Shown: positions 22,833 to 34,959, numbered from the stretch's first letter. The stretch: 64,000 nucleotides of DNA from Limonium bicolor (GCA_023374045.1 CM041777.1:106401810-106465809); one strand, 5' to 3'. The notes: generated by a model not told the origin, from the letters alone. A program made the numbers and translations.

Positions 22833-25800
22833 TGAAATACCCCAAACTTAGATATGGTGTTTAAATGATAAACCAAGATATAAGAAGGCTAAATAATGCC
22901 TTAGAAACATTAAGAAACATTTCTAATCAAAGAAAATATAAGGAAACACCAAAAGAGCAGTTTAAGCAAAAACGTGCTCTAAGCTTGGAGAGACATGGGA
23001 GAGTACCCAAATATTGTTCTAAGACCTTAGTAATATCCTAATGGTCATTTTAAGTCAATTACCAAAGAAAACCAAGCTTGAAAACAAGTTAAAACACAAA
23101 ATGTGCTTTAAGGAGTCTTAAAGCACGTTTTGAAAAATTGTCTTGTAAATGAGTTTTGAATGGCTAAATGTCCATCATTACTCTTTAATTAATATGTGTA
23201 CTATATAGTATCACATTTGGAGGTCTATATCAATGGGAAATCAAAAATTTCACAACAATGTGCCTTGTTTTTGATGAATAGTGAATTATTAAGCTAGTTT
23301 ATAACATAAGTCTATATAAGTGAGACTTGGTCAACAAAGACTAAACTACCCTCATTCACTAAAGGGGGCCGGTTCTTTAAGTGTGACTCACCACACTTAT
23401 CTAACTAAGTAGAGAAAGCAAAAAAGTAAGTTATAAAGCATAAAACACTATTCACTTTTTAAGATAAATATCACATTTGCTTACCTCTCTCCTCACTTCT
23501 TCATTCCCTTGTTCCCACGATTTCTTGCTCTCTTTCTCTTCTCCATTCACGTAGAGCTCACCTCCATGAAAGCTCCACCTTCTCTTGCACACCACTTGCT
23601 CATTTAAGCTCCAAATCCAAAACAAAATACATATTCTCTTAGTTAGCTCAAGCTCCTTCTTCTATCTTTTCAAAACTTCAAGAGCTTCATTTTGGTGCCA
23701 AGTCAAACCACCATTAGAGGAGGAAATTCAAGTTTGGAGACTCCATTGGCATCTCCATTCTCTTAAGGTAAAGAAAGTGTAAGAAAATCTAGGTTTCCAC
23801 CATTTTCTTCACTTGACCGAAAATATATACTCATGGGACTCCATGTTTATGCCTTGTTCTAGCTTGTTTCTACTCTTCAAAGGAGAGAGGAGGTCCTTCT
23901 TGCTTCACATCCAAGTTGTCTTGAGAAACCAAGGTAAAACAATCATTAATACCTTAAAACATATTTTTAAACCTAGGGTTTGTTCCTTAGGGTTAATGTG
24001 TTATCTAGTACTCATTGGAGTCATTGGATATTGGTTAGAACATTGGCAAGGAGAATCACATTGGTGACCGAGATTGAACAAAGAAAACCTAAGGAGAAAA
24101 GCTTTTAAGCTTGTGAGAAAACAAGGTAAATTACTTACCTTAAGGTGTTTTGTTGTTTAGGGAATGAGATGTGGGTATATGATGAGTTTAGTGTAGAGTT
24201 TATATTGGGAAGGTGCTATAAAACCTAGGAGAAACAATGACTAATCTTGTGAACTTGTGACTAAGGAGCAAATGAGAAAAGAGATAGTTTAAGAATATAA
24301 AGGTGAAGTACAAGAAGCATTTTATTTCAATGGGAGCCTTGTTGAGTGTATTCGCAGGTTGAAGGCAGCATATATATGTGGAAATTCAGTGGTTAAGATT
24401 ATTGTCATTTAAGGGCCTAAGTGCCAAGCATTTTAAGTTTAAGCAATATATGATGATTGTGGGGGTTTTGGTGTAAAGTGGTTGTTGATGGAGAGAAAAA
24501 CCATGTGTTAGGAAGTACTATATACTAGAGAACCATGGCAAAATTTAAAGGAGTTTAAGTGTTTAAGATATCCTAAGGGAATTTAATGACTAAGGAAGTA
24601 CTAGGAATGTTCTATGGGTTGTCTTGATGAAAAAGGGTGAAGTTAAGGTGTTTTTAATGACTTATGATGACTTAGGTATCACCATGGAAGATTTAGGAAT
24701 CAAGAGAATGTATTGGAGTATTTAGGACTTAGGCAAATGTTGATGCACACTAGGAAGGAAATAATGTGATGATGATGGAAGTTTAGACTTGTTAAGGAAC
24801 CTTAAGTAAATGTTTAAAAGAGTTTTAGATAGTGAGAGATGCTTGGGAGATGATGTTATAGTGGTGAAGGAAACATTTGGCATAGTGGTTACATTAGGTA
24901 TGAACCACCACCTAGAAACCTAGAGGAAAACATTACAAGTGTTAGCATTATTACAAGGAAAATGCATAATGACTAAGGTGGATCTTGGTGGATGATTTAA
25001 GGTATTTTAAGGAGGGCTTAAGGTGTATTTGAGGTGCCCAAATGAGGTTATAACATATGAGGATATATGAGGAGAAGTTTGGAGTTGAAAAGAATTTAGA
25101 AACAAGTTTTTGGAGCCGACCGGCCTTAGGACCGGACTTGCAAGGTCGGTCGGGCTCTGTTACACTACCGGAAAATGTTTCTGGAATCGACCGGACTTGG
25201 GGACCGGACTTACAAGTCCGGTCGGGCTTGTTTTGTGAGAGGGAAAAATGTTTCTGGAATGGACCGGACATGGGACCGGACTTGTCAAGTCCGGTCGGCA
25301 TGAATTTGTACGGATTATAAGTCTCTGGAATCGACCGGACATAGGACCGGACATGTAAGTCCGGTCGGAGTGAATTTTCCAACGGTAAAAGGTACTGGAA
25401 TGGACCGGACTTGGCAAGTCGGTCGGTAAGTCCGGTCGAGCCTAAAAAAAAAAAAAAAAAAAAAATTTCAATTCTAAAAATGGTAATGGGTAATGAGGTA
25501 TGCCCTTGGTAGGGTAGTAATGATTGGGACCCTAAGAACTTAAGGAATTAAGTTAAGATTAAGTATAAGTTTAATGTTTAAAGTTAAGTTTGTAAGACTA
25601 AGTGATAAAGACTTGAGAGGTTATTGAATGGAAGTCCTTAGGGACTAAGTGAGTTAAGTAAGGTGCAAATAACTAATAACCTAAAAATGAATGAATGTTT
25701 TAGGTTTGTGAATTGGGACCCCGAAGAAGGTTAAACAAACAACGATCGACGGTGAACGGTACAATCTTTCTTGTGACCTGCTTGCTAACGAGGTGTCCCT

Positions 25801-26922
25801 CGGCTTGTGTGCTATCTGTTTATTTGCTATGACTAAAACAAGATAAAGCATGCAACCGGTTATATTGTTCTCGTTGTGATTGTGTTATATTTACACTAAC
25901 CCGCGAGATTTGAGATTGTTACTAACCAAGTTTAGTACTTACTGAGTTAAGAATAAGAGTTAAGTTGATGGTTGTTGGTTAATGCCCGTTAAGGCTTAGC
26001 TAGCACATGGTGTTTAAGATGTCTACTAACTGGAACTTGAGTGAGGAAACCCGGGACCGATCTCCGGTCATGCATGCTAAGTGGAAAGGGGGACGGTATC
26101 TGAATCAGATCCGCCCTCCGCTTAAGGACTTGTCTTCGGACTTGTAGCCTAGGGCCGGTTGCCGGCTCAGCTACGCTGGACTCCCGTCCAGAGTAGGTGG
26201 CATTAAGATGGTGCGGTGGGATCACCTAAATCCCAGGTTCGAATTAAGCTACAACCAATCCCTTCCAGGAAAGGTTTGTATACTGAGATTAAGATTAAGA
26301 TTGATTAAGATTAAGGTAAGGTAAGGAACTGAGATTAAGGAAATGAGGACTAAGGAGGGGGTTACTAACCCACTTGTTAAGGGAACGCTTGAGTCGTTCA
26401 TTGCTTGTGAACTATATATGTTCATCTGTGGTTATTGTTATTGCACTTCATATTATGTTTGTGTATGTAATCAATTTCCATGCTATCGACAATTAGTCGT
26501 CGTAGCCCCGTTAGCTTGGGGGCCATGAGAGGGTGTACCAGCATTCGTGCTGACCCCCTCGGGGGCTATTTTTACACTTGCAGGTAAGAGGCCCATGAGG
26601 ACGCACTACGAGAGTAGGAGCGGTTAGACTTAGGTGGGGACATTTATTTTGAGTTCGGGTTGCGCCTGTGCACCCGACTGTTTATATTAAACTGTTGTAA
26701 GTTGAGATTACGTTTGAGATACTAGTACTCGGTTGGTTGTGGGATTGTGGATGTTGATGTTTGAGTTGGATAAGTATTTTGGTTAAGTATTGTAAAGTTA
26801 AGCCGGTATATTCTAACGATCAGACCGTGGCAAGGTCCAGGTGTTGTTTATTTCCGCTGCGACGTATTCGATTAAGTGTTCAGATTGCGATAACCACGAT
26901 AGGCTTTGGATGGGGTGTTACA
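22833..26922 (+). repeat. 5' LTR of the AlkB-bearing element
   Basis: 4090 bp, TGAAATACCCC...GGGGTGTTACA. It contains a dyad array at 25110-25437 and an A18 run near 25446. A GC-rich hairpin region at about 26500-26575 is followed by a strong splice-donor match TGCAG^GTAAGAG at 26584. No ORF of the LTR interior resembles a known family. Confidence 0.92.
25110..25437. repeat. Dyad array in the 5' LTR
   Basis: Five spaced units containing GACCGGACTTGCAAG or close variants followed by TCCGGTCGG, each with the potential to fold as GACCGGACTT / AAGTCCGGTC. Units are separated by about 45 bp beginning TTTCTGGAATSGACCGG. The same array is at 63767-64000. Confidence 0.85.
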
Positions 26923-26927
26923 AAAAG

Positions 26928-26939
26928 TGGTATCAGAGC
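26928..26939 (+). other. Primer-binding site, tRNA-iMet type
   Basis: TGGTATCAGAGC, five bases after the LTR end. It is the usual initiator-Met primer complement of plant Ty3/gypsy chromoviruses. Confidence 0.9.
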
Positions 26940-27155
26940 GTAGTTACGCTCTGATCAAGAAATACCGGACATGAGTAACCACCGAGTTAGGATATAAGTT
27001 AAGGAATAAGTATTGGGTTAAGGGTGTGAGAAGTTAGAGTGAGTAGAGTCAGATGACCACTAATAAGTGTGGATTGTCTTTACCGTCTACGGACGTTATA
27101 AATTTACTAACCAAACAGTGGTGAATACAATCTAATGTAAGTTATGCTTGTTCAG

Positions 27156-28049
27156 ATGGCAGGACGCCCTAGAGGAGGCCGAGGTCGCGGCCGGGGTGAG
27201 GATATTCCAGGGATACCTGGAGGGCAGACGATCGCAGAGATCGTAGCTGCCGCTTTAGGGCATGGGCTATCAGCCTGGTGTGGGTGCACCACCTCCACCG
27301 CCACAACCTAGGGAACCAAACTGGGTGAAGAGTCTTGCAGATCTTCGACCCGCTCACTTCAAGGGGGAGACCGATCCCGCCAAGCTTGAGGCGTACATCT
27401 CCGAGCTGGAGACCGCCTTCGAGACCCTTGATGTCCCTGCTGGGATCAAGGTGCGCTTAGCTGCTTTCTACCTGAAGGGGGCGGGCGGGCGATTGGTGGA
27501 AGCTGGTGAGGGCCGAGCATGTGGCCAACCCAGAGTTCGGCTGGGAGCAGTACACCGCCTTGCTACGGGCAAAGTACTACCCCGCCCATGTCCAGACGAA
27601 GAAGCGCTTGCAGTTAGATGCGCTTAAGCAGTCGGACAAGATGACGGTGGACGAGTATTACTCAGAGTTCACCGCCTTGCTCCGTCTTCTGCCAGGTCTA
27701 GGGTATTCTGACCAGATCTTGGTAGACCGCTTCTATGGCGGGCTTAGCCATCGACTCCGCTACGGCATGGGGCCGACGAGTTACACTACCTTGCAGGTAA
27801 TAAGAATGATTGAAATTTGAGTAAAGTGGTGAATAAGATTTAGATTATGAGAAATAAGTGAGACTAATACTATGGAAAAGCAGGAGTGCTATCATGCCGC
27901 TGCTAAGGTTGAGATTACCGTCCAGCTGAGGGACGAGGAGAATGCAAAGAGGAAGAGTGCTGGGAAGAGCTCAGAGAGTCAAGGGCAAGGAGGGTACAAG
28001 AAACAAAAGTACCAGCCTCAGGCCCAGAAGAATCAGAACCCGAAGGGAA
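27156..28049 (+). CDS. Gag of the AlkB-bearing element, 5' portion
   Basis: The ATG at 27156 follows TTGTTCAG and opens with an Arg/Gly-rich tract (AGRPRGGRGRGRG), then a Pro-rich stretch and the retrotransposon Gag capsid-type domain: NWVKSLADLRPAHFKG, ISELETAFETLDVP, then FGWEQYTALLRAKYYP and MTVDEYYSEFTALLRLLPGL. Two single-base frame changes occur near 27258 and 27490. A GT-AG intron (27797-27883) separates ...SYTTLQ from ECYHAAAKVE. The contig ends in a basic linker (KKQKYQPQAQ) that continues at 56204. Gag forms the virus-like particle and packages RNA. The frame changes look like consensus errors rather than decay, but this cannot be proved here. Confidence 0.85.
27797..27883 (+). other. 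Short spliceosomal intron in gag
   Basis: TTGCAG^GTAATAAG ... GAAAAGCAG^GAGTGC, 87 nt, AT-rich with in-frame stops. Removing it joins Leu-Gln to Glu-Cys-Tyr in an open frame (phase 0). Splicing is inferred from consensus and frame. Confidence 0.65.
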
Positions 28050-28549
28050 NNNNNNNNNNNNNNNNNNNNNNNNNNNNNNNNNNNNNNNNNNNNNNNNNNN
28101 NNNNNNNNNNNNNNNNNNNNNNNNNNNNNNNNNNNNNNNNNNNNNNNNNNNNNNNNNNNNNNNNNNNNNNNNNNNNNNNNNNNNNNNNNNNNNNNNNNNN
28201 NNNNNNNNNNNNNNNNNNNNNNNNNNNNNNNNNNNNNNNNNNNNNNNNNNNNNNNNNNNNNNNNNNNNNNNNNNNNNNNNNNNNNNNNNNNNNNNNNNNN
28301 NNNNNNNNNNNNNNNNNNNNNNNNNNNNNNNNNNNNNNNNNNNNNNNNNNNNNNNNNNNNNNNNNNNNNNNNNNNNNNNNNNNNNNNNNNNNNNNNNNNN
28401 NNNNNNNNNNNNNNNNNNNNNNNNNNNNNNNNNNNNNNNNNNNNNNNNNNNNNNNNNNNNNNNNNNNNNNNNNNNNNNNNNNNNNNNNNNNNNNNNNNNN
28501 NNNNNNNNNNNNNNNNNNNNNNNNNNNNNNNNNNNNNNNNNNNNNNNNN
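28050..28549. other. Assembly gap, exactly 500 N
   Basis: A fixed-size scaffold gap. The left edge is inside gag of the chromodomain-type element; the right edge is unrelated AT-rich intergenic DNA. Confidence 1.
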
Positions 28550-29941
28550 ACAAATGAACTTTGACATCTATTTAGATTTTTATTAATTCCCCATATTAAG
28601 TGAAAAGTAGATATTTAAGTAATAATAGATTTTTAAAATGTAGGTGTAGATTTGTTGGATAAAGAGTAGAATTTAAATTTAATCTTTATTTAGATAGTGT
28701 ATATAGTTTTTAAGTAAATTGATAGATTTTCCAATTTGTAGGTGTAGATTTGTTTGACAGAAGTGTAGATTTTCATTTTAGGAAAACAATTGATAAAAAA
28801 TAGTGGATTTTATTTTTTATGCTCTTATATTTATTTCAAGGAGTCTTATCAACAGAATTTCTAGTTTGTTTTTTTTTAAAAAAAGTTACTTAAAACTTGG
28901 CATTTGTTTATGTTTTATTTTTCAATTCATTACTTCACTAAAAATATATTGCTAGGGAATATTATTATTATTGATGATTTATTTTTTTTCTAAAAACTAG
29001 ATTGTGTAATATTTCTTCTTTATTTTAAAATGTATACATTTGAATCAAAATGTACACATTCATGATGAAAATGTACACACTCATGTTGAAAAAGTACACA
29101 TTTGATAAATTGCATATACATTTGAATCAAAATGTACACATTCATGATGAAAATGTACACACTCATGTTGAAAAAGTACACATTGATAATATAGTATACA
29201 TTTGAATCAAAATGTACACATTCATGACAAAAATGTACACACTCATGTTGAAAAAAGTAAAAGCGTTAGATATATAAATAAAATGATAAATGTTTCAAAA
29301 TGTAGTTGTATATTGTTTGATAGTGTAGATTTTAAAATTTGATAATACAATTTATAAAATGAAAAATAGGTATTTTTGTCTGATCTTAATGTTATGTTAA
29401 TAATAAATAAATTCTAACTCTTTTCTTATATTATTTTTAAGAAGAATTTTTAATTTGTTATGTTTAAATAATTTTTTTACTGAAACTTGGATTTTTTTCA
29501 AATCACCATTCCATTTCAATTTCAGTAATTTTTTTTTTTACCTCAAATCATGGGAATATTGATTTGGGGATGTTTTCTTTTTTTCTTTATTTATAAAATT
29601 ACAAATTAAATTGGATTTATCACCATCTATTTCAATCAAAAACAATTTACATCGTGGGATGGTGGGGATGTTATTTTTCTTTATTTATAAAATTTAAATT
29701 AGTTATGACTCATATACCCTTATAATAAATATTAAAATTTAGACCATCCATTTATTTTTTAAAATTGAATGACCATAATTTAGTTGAGCACGATACTCAA
29801 AAAAATCTTTTGCACCTTCCCTTGTTGGTTCCCAAACTCCTCTTCCTCGTTCTATTAAAACCCACAAAATCTCGTGTCGTTGCTCCACCGAGAATTCTAG
29901 CGGGGAGTCTGTAATCTTCCCGTAGAATTTTCCCGGTTAGA
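28550..29941. other. AT-rich intergenic region upstream of pyruvate kinase
   Basis: No gene recognised. It contains repeated GTAGGTGTAGATTTGTT segments (about 28641 and 28738), a tandem array (29033-29265) and long T/A runs. The last 100 bp or so before the ATG at 29942 is probably promoter and 5' UTR, but I see no confident TATA position. Confidence 0.6.
29033..29265. repeat. Tandem repeat of about 82 bp, three copies
   Basis: Units start at 29033, 29115 and 29195 with TATACATTTGAATCAAAATG. Each holds two related sub-units, AAAATGTACACATTCATG and AAAATGTACACACTCATG, so the array is a repeat of a repeat. Confidence 0.9.
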
Positions 29942-32900
29942 ATGTCGCAGTTCTCTCCTTTCGCTCGTTCGCTCCCACGAAGTCCAAGCCTTCCCTCATC
30001 GACCAAACCCTACGCATCACTCAGTCGACGTGTCTCGATTTCAGCCGTCCACTCTGAAGTTAGGTCCAAGCCAAATCACCTGACAGCTGATGTATCCCGA
30101 CATGCTCCTCCGTGCAACCAAGACCTCCGGTGTACCCATCGTCGATGTTGGACGCATACTCCGCTCTGGAGGTGGACAGAATTACCGAGGCGGAGCTCAA
30201 AGAGAATGGGTTTGAGTCGTGCGAAGGACGAAGGTTGTTTGCACAGTGGGAACGAGCTCGTGCGGGTTTGATGAGCTGGAGGCGTTGGCGGCTGGGGCAT
30301 GAACGTGGCGCGCCTCAATTTGGGCCACAACACGCTAGGATTGGCACAGAGAGGTGATCAGGCGAGTGAGAAGGCTCAACGCGGAGAAGGGATTCGCTGT
30401 CGCAGTGATGGTTGACACTCAAGGGAGCGAGATCCACATGGGTGACCTCGACGGTGGCAAGTCATCAGCCAGGGCCAAGGTTTAACCCAGTCCTTTCTGT
30501 TTTACGCGGATCATGTTATGCATCTTGTTTACTATAATTGATTTAATCTAAATTTGCATGAGAATTGGAGAATTTTAGACCCATTAAGTATAATTCCAAC
30601 GGAGGACTGAATAAACGGTATGATTCTGTATTGATTACGTCAATACTAGTTAGTATTCCACATAGTGAGTATCTAATAAAAACGCACTCTCCAATTGATA
30701 GAAAACATTTAGTGGTGGGAATGGCTTTGACCATTTAATCGTTGATTAGTTATTTTGGCTGCATCAAGGAGAAAGCTTATAGAAAACACGGTATCTTTTA
30801 TGCACTTCAGCTGGTATAAGTAGTTTATCTGAGTGCAATGCTGATTTCCTCGTGTTTGATTCTGCACCTCATCAATTTCACAATTATGATACAGGACGGT
30901 GATATATGGACTTTCAGCATTCGATCTTATGACACATCCCTTCCTGAACGCACAGTCAATGTTAGCTATGATGGATTCGCTGAAGGTACACTGCCACTGG
31001 TTCTTCAAAAACTCAAATCACGTGCTGTTAAGAAATTGTTTTGGGTATCTAATATTAAGACTTTTATTTGATGGTCTTAGATGTGCAAGTCGGTGATGAA
31101 CTTCTGGTAGATGGTGGGATGGTACGATTTGAGGTGATTGAAAAAATTGGTCTGATGTGAAGTGTCTGTGTATTGATCCTGGTTTGTTGCTGCCTCGAGC
31201 AATCTTGCTCTTTGAGAGATGCGAGACTGGTGCACCACCATGATGCTATGCTTCCAACAATCACCCAGAAGGTTGGTCATACCGTTTATTCATGGCCTGC
31301 CTATATTGATACATGAATAACTGTTTAGCTGGTCTGTTGCTCGCTCCCTGGCTTAAGCAACCTGATGTGGGAGAGTTGAAATGACATGATCTTGGGATTA
31401 ATATCTTTTTGCCTTGGTTAATGTCCACAGAATCGTGATTCGATCCACGATCCTATGATTTTACGTTCTAAATTCATAGTTATGATCTGGATCGCAAGTA
31501 GAATCAGAGTCATGTAGTATCGTCAAAGGATCACGATTCCATGCACGTCCTACGATCCTACATCTAGATCCATAGTACGATTCTATCGATTCCAAACATT
31601 ATTTATAGTTTTGTTTTCATATAATGTAAATATCATAATAAGAATAAAAGATCTCAAAATTTTGTAAAAAGTTTATAATCCATAAAATATCATGACTTGA
31701 ACATTGTAACTGGATGTTATTAAAACACTTTTATATGTAGATTTATTGAGGTCATTGAGCGGATAAAGATTAAGATTGGAATATCACTTCTTGTGTACTC
31801 TCCATTATGAAGATTAAATATATACCTATGTGTTAAAAATGATAACATTTAAAGTGTTATTTAATATTGTAATGATTGAAAAATTCAAAATTATAAAGCT
31901 CTAAAGTAGAAAATGAAAAAAAACTTAAAAGAAACAATAAAATTTATAAAATGTTATTGATTACTCTTAATTTTTTCTTCTTAGTTTACAATTGAAACAA
32001 TAAATTGTTAGAACTCATTTTGACTTTGTCTTCCATTGCTTACTTACTCTTTTGAATGAGTATGGATGTGAAAACCCATAATGTCTAAGTAAAGAACTTT
32101 GTAGTTCATAATTTGTTGGGAGCGTGATGAAAGAAATTAAAAGACACATAAAAATTATGAGTCTGTGGATTTGATTTATGTTGAACCTATCTTATTAATT
32201 TTATCCTTTTTATGGACAATATATGAGTATTCATATAGCTTTCATATCTCAATTTTGTAAGTGTACTATTAGTTGTGGTTTTAGCTTTTTATTCAATTAC
32301 ATATATATTCTTATTCAACTTTATGCTTAAATAGAAGTTATTTATAACATATGTATATTTTTGAACAATATTAACTTACTTTTTGTAGGATCAAATGATT
32401 CCATGATCCGATCCCATGATCTGATCTTAGGGGTCAGTTATGATTCTATGCTAGGATCGCGATCCTAAAAACATTGCTTGGTCCGAAGAACCCCAAACTG
32501 AAGATTTATCCGTCATCCTTGTTCTACAGGATTGGCATGATATTGATTTGCAATTGCGGAAGGGTTGATTTCATTGCACTGTCATTCATTAGATATGCTG
32601 AGGCCCTTCACCAACTGAGGTTATATTGTTTCGAATTCTCCGTGTAGGTGAGCATCAGTACAACCTCCTGAAATTTTTCCATGATGCTGCTGTTCCATGA
32701 TCACTTCATTTCTGAGTGAATAGTCCCTCCATTCTACTATTTTTTCATCTTTCAGTTTCAAAAACGTCCACTGATTCCTGTCTGACATATCTTCCCTACT
32801 GCTGTATCAGAAAAATTGGTGTGATTGCAAAAATTGAGAGCATCGACTCCCTGAAGAACCTAGAAGAGATCGTCGAGGCCAGTGATGGGGTCATGGTTGC

Positions 32901-33726
32901 AAGAGGAGACATGGGTGCGCAAATTGCTCTTGAGAGGGTCCCTCTTGCCCAGGAGAGGATTGTTAGACTGTGCAAGGGGATGAACAAGCCCGTGATTGTG
33001 GCCTCTCAGCTCCTGGAGTCGATGATTGAATACCCTATCCCGACTAGAGCTGAGGTGGCTGATGTCTCTGATGCAGTGAGGCAGCAAGCAGATGCGTTGA
33101 TGCTTTCTGGGGAATCAGCTATGGGAAGGTATCCTGAAAAGGCTCTGGCTGTTCTCAGGGATGTGAGTTTGAGGATTGAGAAGTGGCAAAGGGAGCAGGA
33201 GGACAAACACCGCTATAATGTGAATGATGTCAGCGCTGCTGCATTTTCTTCTTCGCCCGGTGGGGTCAGGGAGGCGCTATGTGATGTGGCTGCAAAGATG
33301 GGTAAGCAGAAGACTTCTCAGTTATATTTATTGGAAATCCTTGAGCATGTGAGGTTCAACATTCATACTTTCCGTTTTTTCTTTGCTTGCTGATGAATAG
33401 GAGCTCTGTTTATCATTTTTTCAGCTGATAGTTTGGGAGCAGATGCGATCTTCGTCTACACGAAGGATGGGGAAATGGCCACTCGTCTGTCAAAGTGTAG
33501 GCCTCTACGCCCAATATTTGCGTTCACAGAGTCGAGTGACGTAAGGAGGCGTTTAAACCTTGCGTGGGGAGTAATACCTCTTCAGCTGAGCTTTAGCAAT
33601 AACTCGGACAAGAACTTCAGCAGAACATTCTCGGTGTTAAAGACGAGAGGGATGGTTCGATCTGGCAACATGGTTGTAGTTGTTTCGGATATGCTTCAGT
33701 CAGTTCAAGTCGTTGAAGTTCCCTAA
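29942..33726 (+). CDS. Plastid pyruvate kinase, alpha-type (PKp1-like), six exons, with frame breaks
   Basis: The enzyme converts phosphoenolpyruvate and ADP to pyruvate and ATP; the plastid form feeds fatty-acid synthesis. Exons inferred: 29942-30479, 30895-30985, 31081-31271, 32530-about 32647, 32811-33301 and 33425-33726. The N-terminus is Ser/Arg-rich ([15 protein letters not shown]), like a transit peptide. Visible family blocks are [35 protein letters not shown], the active-site signature [13 protein letters not shown] with its catalytic Lys, [52 protein letters not shown] and a C-terminus [14 protein letters not shown]. The [12 protein letters not shown] wording is the alpha type, not the beta type. 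Total coding length of about 1.73 kb (about 577 aa) is normal. Exons 1, 3 and 4 contain single-base frame changes and the exon 4 end is unclear; exons 5 and 6 are clean. Either a decaying copy or an unpolished consensus. Confidence 0.85.
31430..32480. repeat. Possible TE insertion inside pyruvate kinase intron 3
   Basis: Intron 3 is about 1.26 kb, far longer than its neighbours. Both ends of this stretch carry clusters of related words such as ATCGTGATTCGATC, GGATCACGATTCC and AGGATCGCGATCCTA, with AT-rich DNA between. Exact inverted termini and a target duplicate were not resolved. Confidence 0.35.
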
Positions 33727-34204
33727 ATTGTGCAGGTGGGTTCTATTTTCTTACAGGTTCGCCCTGCCTGAGATTGGATTTGTTCCGGAGAAAAGATCAG
33801 ATTGATCTGAACAATATCTCATTATTTAGATTAGGATAGATGGGATATGATTAGTTGCGACTGCATTCTTTGGATTAATCAAAGATTGTTTTGGTGTATA
33901 AAGGTGTAGAATCCAAGAAAAGTATCATGGAGTTGTCTTCTAGTTTTATAGTAGTATGCATCAAAAGTATGGGTGGGGATTCGAACTTTAATACTGCATG
34001 GATTCACAAATTATGTGATTTCGGTGTGTTATCGTCCATGTAAGCTGCCGGCGTGGCAAGGTCCCCGACAGACTTTATTGTTCTTTCTTTGGTTGGGATA
34101 AACTTATCGCTCTATCAGTCCCAACGTGCGGCTTTGTGCTGCACTACAACAATCGCAGACACAAGACACGGATCGGCTCTTAAACTACAGGTGAATTTAT
34201 AGTA
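33727..34204. other. 3' flank of pyruvate kinase
   Basis: Follows the TAA stop and probably holds the 3' UTR. No poly(A) signal could be singled out with confidence and no further gene is seen. Confidence 0.5.
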
Positions 34205-34450
34205 CTCCCATTGTCTTGAGTTGACTGTCTTGTTTACTATTTTGATATGTTGTTTGATTTCAATATTTAACATATAAGACTTGAATTTTTTTAAATTTAA
34301 GTTTTACAAATGATTCCTTACATGATAAATTATATATTATAAAATTTAGTTTTATGAAATTATTTATTCTTATATGCTTAATATTGAAGCAAACGTGCCA
34401 TAAAATAAACAAGATTTAGAATGGATGGAGTCAATTCAGAACGGAGGGAG
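34205..34450. mobile_element. Stowaway-type MITE (Tc1/mariner-like)
   Basis: 246 bp with inverted ends CTCCCATTGTCTTGAGTTGA (left) and, read from the right, CTCCCTCCGTTCTGAATTGA. It is flanked by the dinucleotide TA at 34203-34204 and 34451-34452. The AT-rich centre has no ORF. CTCCCTCCG-type termini with a TA duplicate are characteristic of plant Stowaway elements. Confidence 0.85.
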
Positions 34451-34959
34451 TATCTAGACATCTTTTAAGTTGAAAGATATTTTTAAAGCTATTTTTATAA
34501 AAATGAATATCTATATAATTTATTTTAAAGATGTTTGTTAGGTATTTTTACATTAAATGATTTCTATTATTTTAGATTACCAAAGCACCCTTAAAATCTC
34601 AAATCTTCTAATTCATCTTCTTCCTCCACTGTCTTCATCGCAGTATCTTGCTCCAATCGCTGTAGGGACAAAAAACGAATAGATTCAATTGAACACATTA
34701 AAACACAACCAGATTGGTGATTCACTAATGCTGAGGCCGTCTGGAAAGGGAAAGAGCAACCAGTAACTTTCCGAGTTCCGGTATGCGTGTATTAGGGACA
34801 ATGCAAAGCAAATAGAACTCAACCCAAAAATGACTTCAGCTGCGGATATGTTTTTGTTTAAATTTGTAGTAAACAGACAGAAATCTAGTAGATAAATCCA
34901 CGCCACACCACCCGGTCTCCTTTTCCTTACAGTTTGTAGAAATAGAAAGAGAGGAGTAA

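Larger units (their letters stand above)
22833..28049 (+). mobile_element. Chromodomain-type Ty3/gypsy element carrying AlkB, 5' portion
   Basis: The 5' LTR (22833-26922) is followed by a tRNA-iMet-type primer site and the gag gene, and the contig ends inside gag at 28049. The continuation, including AlkB and pol, is at 56204-64000: its first 57 bases repeat 27993-28049 with two single-base differences. The insertion target is GACCT (22828-22832); the matching right-hand duplicate is expected beyond the window. LTR boundaries, primer site and the pol/chromodomain downstream indicate a Tekay/Del-like chromovirus. The two LTRs look about 98-99% alike by eye, which suggests recent insertion. Confidence 0.85.

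Noticed and set aside
25057..25320. ORFs across the LTR dyad array (Gly/Pro/Asp-rich repeats)
   Set aside because: Periodicity comes from the DNA repeat; frames differ between the 5' and 3' LTR (compare 63710-63958).
26225..26265. CAGGTTCGAATTAAG resembling a tRNA B box
   Set aside because: No acceptor or anticodon stem can be built around it and it lies inside a chromovirus LTR.
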